Below are positions 39,801-52,150 of a DNA stretch of 64,000 nucleotides, piece after piece. The stretch lies in contig NC_081154.1 of the NCBI RefSeq assembly GCF_958295425.1, positions 13,781,938 through 13,845,937 of the forward strand, read 5' to 3'. The notes under the pieces are model-generated. The model did not search any database and was not told where the DNA came from. It was given only the letters and a program-made list of their open reading frames with translations. Both the position numbers and the translations under genes were made by a program. How positions within the stretch are numbered: position 1 is the first letter of the stretch; every line of letters starts with the position of its first letter. This DNA is from Solea solea (taxonomy: Eukaryota; Chordata; Actinopteri; Pleuronectiformes; Soleidae).

Positions 39801-41459
39801 AATAATCACTAACGCTTATTTGGGAATAAAAGAACATTATCCGGTCGAATATTTGAATAACATCGTTGGTTGAAATGCCCATCACTGATTTGTTTTGAGA
39901 CAAATGGAGTATTCAACAAAAAGGAGCACCCATGGAAGGCTTCAGCTGTATACACACAAACACTCCCTCAGTCAAGTCTCATAGTATGACCTGACACAGC
40001 CTGTTTACAGATGAAGAAAAAGCAGCATACAAAAAGTGTTGCATCATTTCTGTTCACAAAGACTAAAGAGAGGTTGAATATAAACATCAACAAAGATCAC
40101 CATACAGTATGCACTGTGGCTTTAATGAGGTCCTCGGCTCCTTATTGTGACATATCATTTACCAACAATTAGAAAATGATTGAAATCATTCAACAAAAAA
40201 CATCTATCCCAGACATTATTAATCCTTATGTCCCATATTCAGTGTTGGATCAGTGACACATTTCTATAGTTTTTCATAAGAATCTGAAGTAGGTCCCTCA
40301 ACGTAAGCAGCTTAAAAGGCTCAGTAAATGATGGACCTGCAGCTAAATGTTTATGTTTTTCGTGGAAAACAACAGATGCCTTACGTTCATCAGACACAGG
40401 CAGACAAAGCAGCTGTTCCCCCCAGCTTGACCTCTGACCCCGTCTGCACGTTGGCTGCAAAGTGGTCCACATGTAACACCCTGGTTTACTTTGCCAAGGA
40501 CACAATGGCAGGATATGATTCAATCCTCGGCACGGATCGAAAAACAACATTCCTGATGTCTATACGCGCTGTAGCCAGATCGCACTTATCACATTACTCA
40601 TGCCTTTGTGTCCTTTTCTGCAGACAAAGAGGTTTTCTCTTAATGTTACCAGCTGGAAATATCACAGTGATGAGCATCTCCGCTTACTGAGCTCACTGTT
40701 GTAGAGGCAGTTTGTGTGGAGATTCTGTGGCCGCCTCGCTGCACAGGTAAGCAGAAAATAGCTCCGTAGCTCCGGCCTGACCTTGAGAGGGATGCCATTC
40801 AATCAGCGAGCTTGCCGCAGTAAAGACCCTATCATTGCACTAATAGACTGAATCTTCTTCTCTGCCCGGATCATGGACAATGCATGGATGACTTCCTACT
40901 GCCCGCCGAGTTAAATTTATTCAATAAATTAAACAGAGAAAATAAGATGGGAATGATGGCCATGATGGGAAAAAAATACTGCTGCAGCTCTTGAGGATAT
41001 AGATTTAACCTGTGTAACCATCTGCACACCTAATTTAATTTTCGGTTTATAGACATAACAGAATTGGATGACGGCAATTGACAAAACAGTTAAAATGCAA
41101 GACTGAACACACTGTGCTCGCGTTCTCATTGCCAAGAACGAACCTCAGAGGTGGAGCGGAGTGTGCAGCGTGATCTTTATCTGTACACCCCATCATCCAG
41201 CTGGAAGCAGAGAGAGTCACTGTAATAAGGAGAGAGATTTAAGAACAGTTGCCTGCTTTGAACTTTTGAGGTTGTGCGATCAAATTCCACCTTATCACCC
41301 GGCAGTATAAACAAGTTGTGTTAGCTTTTCAACGGCTTACAGAGACAGAGAGAGGAGGAGAACAAGCTGGAGCCATCATAACTGCTGGCTGCTGCAGTGC
41401 ATCGTGACAAACAACGGCGGATAAAAAAAAAAAAAGAGAAAAAACTTAGGATTTATCGC

Positions 41460-41950
41460 TCTGATAACCTTCCAGATTTCTTTGGCTGGCGCTGCATGCC
41501 AGGCAACTCTGACAGTGTTATGCATCATTAATCCCCATGAACACTATCAGTGATAAATAATGTTCTGCATTCCTATGAAAAATAAGGCAGTTATTACAAA
41601 ACCATAAAGAATGGTATTCCTATCATCACTTCAAACAGATAATAACGCGAAGATACGATGTTTCAAGGATTCGACGGCACACTCACAGTGACAGTGAGCA
41701 GTATATTCCTGCTCTCGTCAATGTGCTATTAGAGAAAGAACTCCCGATAAATGACAGCACTTGAGCGGTGCAAATCAAAGCCCTTTATATCCATGCCATC
41801 CTGCCGCAGTACCGAGCGGACACTTAAGTTATCAAATACCATTTAGCGCATTATAAAGCAGGGTAAATAATAACTATACGGAGCTTTAGATTTGCAATCA
41901 TGAGTGGCGTGGTAGCAAATGGAGGTAATCAGGTAACAGCACAATGAAAA
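41460..41950. other. repeat-poor, motif-dense intronic stretch; candidate conserved non-coding element
   Basis: No simple repeat, no mobile-element match, balanced composition, and homeobox-like and POU-like words (CATTAATCC, AGTGATAAATAATG, TGCAAATC, CATTATAAAGC). This is how conserved intronic enhancers look by eye, but conservation was not tested. Confidence 0.25.
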
Positions 41951-43594
41951 CAAAGTGTGTCTCGTAACCTGTTGCTCGACACAAAGACCAGCTTATTCGT
42001 TCATCTGATAATTTCTCAAGGCTCAGACTTGAACCGCGTCCAAGAAACATAGTAATGCTATATCCCCTACAGGTGTAAATTCTTGGTGGTTAAGCAGCGC
42101 AAAGAGAAAACTAGAAGGACCTCCTTCTGATGCAGTGATGTTTCCAGCACCAGATGCTGTGGGGCCCTCTCTTGTGAGAAACCAGGCGAAGATCACTTAC
42201 TTTCCTATTGAGAGTTGGAACATAAATCCAAAACCCTGCTATAAATCAAATATAAATTTTCAGCTCCCCTCTCTTTCCCGGGGAACGGCTGCAAAAACAA
42301 TGTCATTCGACTCTGCCTGGTTACCATTAACGCTCTGGATTTCATCCATGCTAATAATTTGGACTCGTATCCCATGCGTTTTACAAACCCAACAGAAAGA
42401 GAAGAGAAATATTACTGACCTATTTAACTCTTTGCAGATCAACAGGAGAAACTAAGGTCTATATGTCAGATGCTCTTTACATGCACAGTGTTTCCAAATT
42501 CTTTCAAAAAGGATTCTCCTTGCCAGATATAACACCCGGTGTGCCAACAATGTTAATACAGTGAAACTCTGCGGCTGTGACTTTCACATTTCTAGACAGT
42601 GAAGTTTCATAGCCAGGAAAGAGGACAATGCACTCCAGTTAAATCTGACTTGAGTGAAAAAAAATGTGATTTCTATTTAGATACCGCTCTTGTGCCAACA
42701 TGCATTTCCTCCTGCCAAAAAACAAAATTCAATCTCATCCAGTCCATTTTCTCCTTGAAATCACAGTCTCATAATAATCTTTAAAAAACTGAGCATGTGC
42801 CAAGACTGATTCACCTAAACTCCCCGCCTTCACTGAACATTCACTGAAATGGCTACACATCACTGTCTGAGCAGTTTCTGTAACCCTAAAGTGTCAAAAT
42901 CAAATTATTTTTTTCATTTTACACTGTGTAAACACACCTTTTGATTCCAGTGGAACAAAAACCCCAAAGTGGGGCAGCACAGGGAACAGAGACTGTTTAG
43001 AGAGAGTCATCATGTGGGAAACACACTTTACTTTTTGAGCAAAAAGCAAACCCATTTCAGTGCAGCACCTGCACCGCCTGCCCTGTTGGCTTTGGCATAA
43101 GCAGATTCACTGAGATTTCAACACTACAGGGCAGTGTGTCTGTACGAGTTTGCACTGACAGAAGTCTTTTAGAGTAGAGCCAAGGTCACCGCTACAGAAA
43201 CACAGCACAGAGGACCTGCTCAGAGCCAGGGGGGAAGTGCGGTGTCTCTCTCACACCCTTGGAATAAAAAAAAATAACAATGAGTGCAGACGGATACCGA
43301 GTTCAATAAACTTAACTTCACTTTGTAACCTCTGCTGAAAAACTTAATATACAGAAGGAGAACAAGCTGTGCTAAACTAACTTTTTGTGCAACAACACTT
43401 CCATCAAGGCCAAACAATTCTCGACATCTGTCTTGCTTTTTATCCAAAATTCAGATATCCGTGTTAACTCAGGGAGTAACAAATTCACACCGCAGAATCC
43501 CATTTAAAATATACAGCCTAAAAGAGCATCAGACATAATATGAATACCTTTTGAATATCTTCAAAAGGAACAGCGTGTCGTGTAATATTTGTTC

Positions 43595-44021
43595 TAGGGC
43601 ATTAACGACTTGTCGTTGTTTCAGATCGACTTATCTGTCAATAAAGTCGAAGTCGAGTCGACATGATGACGTCATCGCATTGACACAGTGGAGGATTAAA
43701 CTTCTCTGTCATCATTTAAACAAAACATAGGCTAATACCTTGCATTTTCAGGTTATTTGAAGGGCACATCAGAAAGTCATGATCTCTCCCACACGGCTCT
43801 AGTCTGGGCTACGTCCACACCTTGAGGTGTGACCCCCCCACCCCCCCCACCCATCTGCTCATCCGAAACCCACCACCAGACTCACCCGCTGCCTCACTCA
43901 GAACCTCCAACCCCAACATGGTGCGGTGACCATGGCCACGACTTGTTAACTCCTCACACGACTTATCGACTTGTGCCACTGACGTTGACGCGCCGACACA
44001 TCGGCTTATATTAATGCCCTA
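43595..44021. mobile_element. hAT-like non-autonomous DNA transposon (MITE) with perfect 8-bp target duplication
   Basis: The left end begins TAGGGCATTAA and the right end is TTAATGCCCTA, an 11-bp inverted terminus. The eight bases before it (43587-43594) and after it (44022-44029) are both ATTTGTTC, a perfect 8-bp target-site duplication, which is the hallmark of hAT-superfamily insertion. The interior (427 bp) has no transposase frame and includes several GTCGA/CGACTT-type subterminal motifs on both sides (for example near 43600-43670 and 43930-44000) and a C-rich stretch at 43828-43850. It would need transposase from elsewhere. The intact duplication suggests a fairly recent insertion. Confidence 0.88.
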
Positions 44022-45542
44022 ATTTGTTCACACTTGATTTTTGGAAAAGGTGACAGCCCAAAGCTCTTAAAGTGAAATAGAAACAGTCTGATCATCTGCG
44101 CTAAATTTGACTTCAACAGCATAAAAAGCATCTGTCCGATTGCTTTACATCAAGGTCCAAACATTCCATCTTCATGACTGCTAAACCAGATCTGCACCAC
44201 AATGTAATGTGTCCTTCTTGGCCTGTTACCCCAGCCCTCTGACAAGTTTGGTGCAAATCAGTTTAGTGCATTTTGCATAATCCAATCATAAACTCCCTGG
44301 CACAAGACTAATAACTGTGGCTAACAGTGTAAGTCGCATTAGAATAGTGTTAGGCCATGTTCACAGTCACCCAGCATTAGACATGTATCCCATGTATTGG
44401 GATTGCATTTGAAGGTGGGGAAATAAGTTATTGCAGTGAAGCAGCCATCAAATAAAGTCCATAATGATGCCGCTTGACGTCATATAGAAAGACACCGCGT
44501 TGGCCAATCATACAGATGGCATTGCAGGTGGCCAACATTGTATTTCTGCTGTGTACCTTGCAATTGTTGTGATGAACGATAATCCATGTTCCTGCTATCA
44601 CAACTTTCCAAGTTTGTTAAACTGCTTTGCGATTTTCTGGCTATGAAACGCATAAATATGTGCCTCCAACTGGACTTCCTGGATCAGATTTTATTGTCTC
44701 AATGGTGTATGAAACAATACACCCCATCAAATACACACACACACATTCACACACAACCCCCCCTGTGCTATTTAAACCAGAATGCCGGTTTTGTGTTATG
44801 ATGATACAGGGTGATGCCTGACACTCTGACCCCGTTCAGGTTGAAATGCAACCCAGCTGCATTAAGTGAGCACATTATAAGCACCAAAGAGGAAGTTGAT
44901 GTCACGTTTTCTATTTAATAACGAGGAAAACAGAAAGTGCATGTGCCTGAGTTTCTAATAATGATCCCCTATTTATTTTTTTTATTACAATTAAATACAC
45001 AATATTCCCACCGACCGCAAAAAAATTGGTTAATTATTTTTTTTCCGGGTGATCCTGCGAACAGACACGTAGACGGCAACAAACTGCACCAAACAAATAA
45101 CCTCCTAAGTAAAAGTAATAATACACACCAGAATAATGTTCAATAAATATATTCTGTTTAACATGTAATCACCTCTAACAAGGAGGCTCTGCTTTCAGTG
45201 CCGTTTGTTTTTCTATCTCCGTGTGTGTTAGCAGGATTTCTCAAAATCTTGTTACAGATTACAATAACATTTGGTGAAAAAATTTGGGCAAAGAGCCAGG
45301 GAACAAGTAATCAGTGTTTGGTGCATATCCAGGAACTTATTAATAGACTTCTTCGGGGTTGCGTGTAGTGTTCTGTGCTTTGTGTTCTCTCATCGCATCC
45401 CAGTCTCAGTGGCTCCTAACGAAGATGTACAGCTGAGAATATAAAATACTGCATATTTGGCAACAATTGAACACACGCTCTATGCTTGGGGTGTTTATTT
45501 CCTGACTTGAACGTTAACCACAGTTCATGGTAACAGTGAGTG

Positions 45543-45730
45543 GGCTGCATTTGTATAGTGGCTTTCAAGTCAATTTGACAACTCAAAGTACTTTATGATG
45601 TGTCTCACTCACGCTCACATTCATGACACAGCGTCAGCAGCAGTGAGGGGTTTAGTGTTGTGCTCAAGGACACACACTCTGAAGGAACTTACATCACTGT
45701 AGCTCATCTACGGAGCACGGTGACACAGAG
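45543..45730 (+). repeat. teleost dispersed repeat (GCATTTGTATAGTGGCTTTC type)
   Basis: GGCTGCATTTGTATAGTGGC, TTTCAAGTCAATTTGACAAC, TCAAAGTACTTTATGATG and GTTGTGCTCAAGGACACACA follow the order of a common fish repeat (GCATTTATATAGCGCTTTC ... CAAAGCGCTTTACA ... CTCAAGGACACA). Class not assigned; borders approximate. Confidence 0.6.
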
Positions 45731-46526
45731 GACTCAGTTGTGCTTCAGCTACAAAGAAAAATATTTTTTTTTTGTTTTTATTCATTAAAGCTATAGCAAG
45801 CTGGATCCCGAGAAAAATAGTTGTTGCGCGTCATCCACATATTAAACGTTTTTGGATTGTAGCTTGCCGTCATGAGTCCAAGGCTATCTCTCTACCTCTG
45901 AAATGCTCCTCCCATAATGGCGTGTTTTATAAGTTAAAGCGACACAATACAGTGTTTGCTCTTGGGCTCCCCCTACAGTTGGAAAAAGGTACTGTCACAA
46001 ATATCGTAAAACATACGCCTTGGTAACATTAATGTTTACCAACCAACGATACCGGTGAGCTCTGACACAGGAATGAGCAAATATCCATGTCTTCAGACCA
46101 CGGACAACAGCCCATGTCCTTGTCCTCCTCTTTCAGACACTCTCTCCTTTTTTTATAGGGATTTGCCAATCAGCTTTTGTGGCCCCCTCTCCCAATCCGG
46201 TCTTTTTGCTATTGAGTATTAGCCGATACCAAGTTCCAATCTCATACTTGTATTAACCTAGATAATAGAAGTGCACAGCACACCAAAAAAGTGGCCACTG
46301 TCAGTAACATAAGCAATATTCCTGACTGAAGATTATAGAGAAAGAAAGAAGAGCAGACTCCTGCTGTGAGGCTGCAGGTAGAGAGATGGAGAGAGCGAGG
46401 GTGGGGGTGTGTTTATTTTGTTAAACCACCAAAATGTCACTTCTCTACATCTTTACATGTCCGTTGCATTGCATTTGTGTGTCCTTGTTACTCATTTAAG
46501 GCCCTTTTCTGACATAAACACTGACC

Positions 46527-46700
46527 TTGTCAGGACCAGTAGTCCTCATTGAGACCAAAATCTGGTCCTCATTTCTGAAAAACTGGTTGTGTTCAAAAGT
46601 TCAAGATTATTGCAAGGCATTAAGTGGTGATGATTAAGGCTGGGGATGATGCTCTGTGTGAATGTGAAAGCAGTGTCAATAAGTGAAGACAAACCGAAAT
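46527..46700 (+). repeat. GTCCTCA-type dispersed repeat, copy B
   Basis: Begins TTGTCAGGACCAGTAGTCCT (identical for 20 bases to copy A) and continues GAGACCAAAATCTGGTCC, AAAACTGGTTGTGTTC, GCATTAAGTGGTGATGATTA. The central part differs from copy A by small deletions. It sits in the 32.4 kb intron. Confidence 0.7.
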
Positions 46701-47379
46701 AAACTAGAAGATTAATAAACATGAACTATTAAAAATCCCATTTAATAAAAACAATATTGACAATAATTAGATGAATCTGCAGCTTAAACTATAGAGGGCT
46801 TAATTAACACAATTTCAAAAACATGCTAGTTCCAATAAAAAAAAGAAAAAAAGAAGTGATTTCCAGGCCTTACTTTGCAGTGTTTTGTTCAAGCTGTTGG
46901 TATTTCTCACCTTTTCGTCTGCCTCGTTTAAAAATAGGCAGTGCTAACAAGCAAAAGATCAGCGAACAAAGCACCCTTTCATATCACAATGTACAGGGGT
47001 TACTATTTTTCGGTTCTCTTCGTATATATGTGTGTGTGTGTACATGACGGGAAGACTTTTTCCTAATTGTTAATGATGGGAAAGCCCCAGCAGGCTCCTT
47101 TAAGAGGCTGTCAGAGAAATGGCTAACAGCTGCCAGCCACAGGAATTCAGAAATGCCAAACCAGCACTTTGTGATTGGCGTAAGGAAGTTACACCCACTT
47201 TGTAATAATATGTTTCTCTCTGGTGAGGTGCCAAATGGGTCGCTGCCAACGCAGACATGACAGACTGATCAGATGATCATGTAGAAAAACATGAGGCCAA
47301 GGAAAACTGTAATTATTTGTCTGACATCAAGGTCATGGAGCTGTAACGCTCATAAATACAAATGAGATGTAACTTATAG

Positions 47380-47600
47380 AACAAATCTAATAATAGTGAC
47401 TCCACTCAAAAAGTCATTAGGAGAAATGAGCCTTAATTATAGCTTCTTGCCTTCACATATTTCGACACACTTCTCTACCTAGTAGCTCTTTTGACAAGGT
47501 AATCATGGCATAGACCCAGTTATGGAACAAATATTTAATGTTAATTCTTAATGGGAGTAATTCCATGTTATTTTAAACGTCTACTTGCTGATTTTAGCAG
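47380..47600. other. repeat-poor intronic stretch; candidate conserved non-coding element
   Basis: Unique sequence with AAAGTCATTAGGAG, CCTTAATTATAGC and GACAAGGTAATCATGGC words; no repeat or coding match. Judged by eye only. Confidence 0.22.
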
Positions 47601-48091
47601 CATGATATGGCACTGTTGTGAGAGCAGCAGTCGTAGTGTTTTAAAGTCAAGCAAACAAAAGGAGCCATAACCTCTCAGAGGAACTTAGCTCAATCGTACA
47701 TCTTCCCCGACTCTACAACACCTGCTCAGCTCTGTCTGTAATAATTTGCTTTGTCTGCTGTGCAGGTGCACTCTGGGTATTTACTCCAGACCTATTTACC
47801 ACAAATACACGCTTGTGTGTGTGTCACGCTCCGCGAGCACCTCGGTGTCTTCTTCCGTCTCCTCACCCTCTGACGCTGTCAATCCACTCATCCTCCCGTC
47901 TCAGTCCGGGCCTTGATGATACATTTACTTTCCATAAATCAATTTTTGAAACTCAGCAATTACCCCGCGCCATGGGGAGTCAGAGGAAATCGATATGTCA
48001 GAGGTCCTAGAGACGCTCAATAGTCAGTCCTGTCACTTCCTGTCCACCTGCCTCAAAACCAGTGATGGAGCTTCGTTGGTAAAGATAGCAC

Positions 48092-48244
48092 AGGTCAATA
48101 ACAACCATCTGACAAGATTCAAGTGCCAAAGAGGAGCTACAGTAGGTGGGGGGAAATGAAAGGATGAGAAAGAAGACAGCAAGGCAGCTTAGTTTGCATA
48201 GCACATTTCATACACAAGGGCAACTCAATGTGCTTTAAGAAAGC
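48092..48244 (+). repeat. direct repeat unit 1 of a locally duplicated segment
   Basis: Contains TCAATAACAACCATCTGACA, CAAGTGCCAAAGAGGAGCTA, AGAAGACAGCAAGGCAGCTT and CAACTCAATGTGCTTTAAGA, all found in the same order in 51082-51222. The last third (CACATTTCATACACAAGGGC) is also a common teleost dispersed motif, so the pair may be two insertions of one family. Confidence 0.8.
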
Positions 48245-48410
48245 GCCAGATGGTTCCATTTTGGAAGTAAAACTATTACCGTTTGACACACTACAGTTTG
48301 CAGTATAGTTTTCTTTACAATTATTTTAGTCTATAACATTTATTCCTAGAGACTTGGAATAAAGAATCTACTGATGGATCATTGGAGATTACAGCCTATT
48401 ACTTAAGATT

Positions 48411-48623
48411 TAGGCGGCAACTAACGATGACTTCCATCCGATATTCCAATATTGAAAAATATTGATCAGTGTACAATTTCTTTGTTATATGGAGCAAATA
48501 ACTAACCCTTACCCCAGATAATATATTTACATTTAAAGAGCTGAAAAATCAGAAAACTTGTTTTCATTCTTTAAAAAACACTCAAACCAATGAATCGACC
48601 CTAATTGAGATTTATCAAATAGT
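48411..48623. mobile_element. decayed hAT-like repeat of the TAGGGCTGCAACTAACGAT family
   Basis: Begins TAGGCGGCAACTAACGATGA, a mutated form of the very common teleost TAGGGCTGCAACTAACGATT terminus, and keeps family-typical interior words in order: ATTGATCAGTGT, ATATATTTACATTTAAAGAG, CTGAAAAATCAGAAAA and CACTCAAACCAATGAATCGA. No transposase. The right terminus is not clear and no target duplication was recognised, so the right border is approximate. Confidence 0.65.
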
Positions 48624-51081
48624 ATCAAACTTTCCTTGGAAATGGCTGGTTGAACTATTGAACTATACTCTTATTATGATTTATATTGGGAAAAATTTTG
48701 CCAGTCCATACCACGAACAATGTCGACAAGTTTTTAAAGTTTGCAAAGTGAAACTTTTCTGAGATGTTCCTGTCGCTGACTCACTACCACCTGCAGTCTG
48801 GAATATGGCATCTCCTTAGTGTTGTTGTAGTTATATCGAGTTGCAGATAGAGGTCATGCCCCTTTAATAACTTCTGATGGAGAAAGTGATTCTCCCTCAC
48901 ACCTGCAGTATTCCCTACGAGTGACATGCACAACAGAAATACCTGAAAGGCCCTTGAGACAAAAACTGTGAAATTGTCATATTGTACCGTTTGTCCCAGT
49001 GCTACTTAAACAGCAGCTTTCAAGAAAGAAGATTTAATTTCTTTACATGTTTACCTCTGCATCCTCCCTGCCTCACCCTCCCCTGGAACATCTCTCTCCT
49101 CTCTTCCTTCCCGGGAGACAAAGCAGGCAGACAGTTCTAATAAACAGTGGCGTGAAGCCTTGCAGTGATGGCGTACGCCGAGGCAATCGATGTGATCAAT
49201 TATCGAGTGGCCGATTCTCTTTAATTAGAGGGTTTAAGTATCGAGTTAGCCTGGGTGGGAAGCTGAGAAGCAGCATGTAAACCAACCTCATTACACTGCA
49301 GTGATTCACCTCCAAGGAGCTGTGATCCACGCAGTGTTTACACCATACATTTGTTTCTGTGGTAACATATCGAGTGGAGGAATGGCTCAGTGACAGACCC
49401 AGTTTTTTTCCCTGCCTCCTCTCCTCTCCATCTTTTTTTCTTCTTTCACTCTCCCTCCCACTCACTGCTGAAGAGGCTGTCACACTGGTTTGCCTTTTGT
49501 TGTGGAGAGTCTAGAGAGGTAGCACAATGTGTCCTAGTTAAAGCAGTGCCCCATCTGCCCGGCATAATTAGACAATTATGCTGGAAGGATCCGTCATTAA
49601 TTCCTTTGTGGTGGCCAATTTTGCAGCACAAAGAGGTCTCAGGTTTAGTTTTTCTTTGCACATCTCTGCTCATTTACCCTGGCCCCGTTACTGTCCTCAA
49701 GTATTGATACTATGGCAACTTGGGATGGGGGAAAAAAAATACTACTGCCAATATTGACTGGTTTGTATTACTGTAGTGAAAAGGCCAAGGGGAATATTGG
49801 CTGCTGTCTAGTGCTGAATGAAAACAAGCAGTGAGAAAAAAGCACAGAGAAAACACAGACAGAGACACAACAAACAACCACAGTTAATGTATTGAGTTAA
49901 GTGATGAAATATGCATTATGTGGAATAATCATGGTGTTGCATTGCGGCGTGTATACAATAATCTGAGCAGGGGAAAACTTTAGATTAGTTCTCAAAGGCC
50001 ATACTGATGAACTGAAAGCATCAACAAACAGCATTAATCGAATGTGAATGTTTTTTTATACCTTCATTTACACTATGTCTTCGCTGTGAATAAGTCAGTG
50101 ATGATATGAAATGATCAAATCAAGTCTGCACGACTGTCAAGCGACTGGAAATGTTTGGAATTTTTATGAAGTAAACAGCCAGAACATCATTATCAGCCCT
50201 TGCATTGACAACAGTCACACATAATTTCAGCAAATTAACACGTTTTGTATAATCTTATCCCCCTTACCAAAATGCAGATTTAGCGTTGGATTTTATTACA
50301 CTACATGCAGTCTTGCTTAAAACAATCTTTGTCTATAAAAATATCAAATCGATGCCAGTAAACAATACTTTCTTATGCTAAAATGCATAATGACTCCGTA
50401 AAGACAGGTTTAAACAGCTTTGAATTCACGTAAACTCTGCCGTCCCTGTGTTGCTCATCCGCCTTTGCACAGTACATATTCCTGCGAGACTTAATATCCT
50501 TATATACAGGGCCGTGTGACTTAGAACGAGACTCTCACAGTCTGTAACATTTCACCAGTAGCACTCGAGTTTTAACAAATAAACTTTGGTGCTTGTTTAC
50601 AGAGTTGTAATAATGTCCCCCTTATGGAATGCCCGCTTTTCACATCAAATTTTCAAAAGCCCCACAGAGACCCGCTTTCCGCACACCATTCCCTCGGTAG
50701 GCTGCTTCGTGCCTCGCCATCAGTGTTGCCCTCATTTTTTTCTAGAAAAAACCCCGGTATATTATATGGTAAAGTCATTGCTCGCTGAGGTTGTAGTATG
50801 TAAGGAAGTATGTGCACATGTTTAGCTGACATCTGTTATTTGCACTCTGTGAAAACAAGACACCCATGCCTCACCATTTAATACTTGTCAGGATATTTCT
50901 GACCTGTTAACTACGTGACTGACATTGCCATCATGAAATCGACACCGCAACCAAAGGGTGAAGATTGATGGACAGAAAGGTCAAATCATCATCATCAACA
51001 AAAATAACTGTCAGAAAATTCTGCATTTGACAAACACGACTGTATGTGATATTTTAATTTATAAAAAAAGTAACTCATTCA

Positions 51082-51222
51082 GATCAATAACAACCATCTG
51101 GCTAGACTCAAGTGCCAAAGAGGAGCTGCAGTATGTGGGGGGGGGATGAAAGGAGAAAGAAGACAGCAAGGCAGCTGTATTACATTTTACACACAAGGGC
51201 AACTCAATGTGCTTTAAGAAAG
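51082..51222 (+). repeat. direct repeat unit 2 of a locally duplicated segment
   Basis: Same order of words as 48092-48244 with small substitutions, a longer G run (51137-51146), and a gap of about 12 bases after GGCAGCT. The two units are about 3.0 kb apart in the same orientation. Confidence 0.8.
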
Positions 51223-51889
51223 CTAATTCACAGTAGTTTTGGAAAAAAAATGGACTGTATGCAGCAAAAGTTGAGAACTGTTCAACTTCCCAAGTGGCAG
51301 TGAAAGGAATTTGTCAAACTCAACAACGATGATGGACCTCACATTGGCATGAAGTGGGAAACATTAGCTGTTCCTGCTGTAAGTCGGCCATGACAGACGC
51401 CATTCTGTTATCTTCTGATACTAAGGTGTCAGGCCCTCCAACTGTCAAGCATTGTGTTTTTCAGTGAGATTAGCATCTATTACTATCATTAATAAAACAT
51501 ATTTCTACAGCATGAAGTGAGACAAAAGTAATTCTATACATTCCTTCTAACAGCGGATCATTTTGAAATATCACAGGGAGCAGGAAGAGTAAGTTGTTCG
51601 ATATCAACAGTAACAACAGGTGTCGCCAAATCAACCACTATCTTCCAGATTTCCACTTTAAAGTGACAGACTGAATTTCTCCCTCTGCTTTTTTATCTGC
51701 TGTTATGAAGGAACGTGCTGTTGCAGAGGTGCAATTTGAAAATTCCTTATCGAACATAATACGCAGTAGCTTGTCGTCCCATTCACCGTTTACCACAGTT
51801 GCACCGAGTAACTCAGCTTGACTGAGACATGCGGGGAGATGTCTTACAATGGAGCTCAAATCTGATTAGAACAGTGATCTAATCAGCCA

Positions 51890-52150
51890 TGAATTCATCT
51901 GCAAAGACAAGCAGGCAAAGAGAAAATCACCGCAGAGAATTCTGTGTAATTATCAAAAATCTCACAGCGGTACATTAAAATTCTAATTACAACATATTAT
52001 CTTAATTGCTAAGGAGATGCAAATCAAAACAAGGTTAACGCTGCTCCCCTAACATGCAGAAGAACATGTGGTGGGAACCTCTTCTATATTCACCAAATCA
52101 GCTTGACTTGTTTGATACGAGAGGCTGTCATTTTGTAATGCTTCCCCCTC
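51890..52150. other. repeat-poor intronic stretch with octamer and homeobox words; candidate conserved non-coding element
   Basis: Contains GAGATGCAAATCAAAAC (a perfect ATGCAAAT octamer at 52017-52024) preceded by TTCTAATTACAAC and CTTAATTGCTAAGG homeobox-type words. No repeat content. Conservation not tested. Confidence 0.28.
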
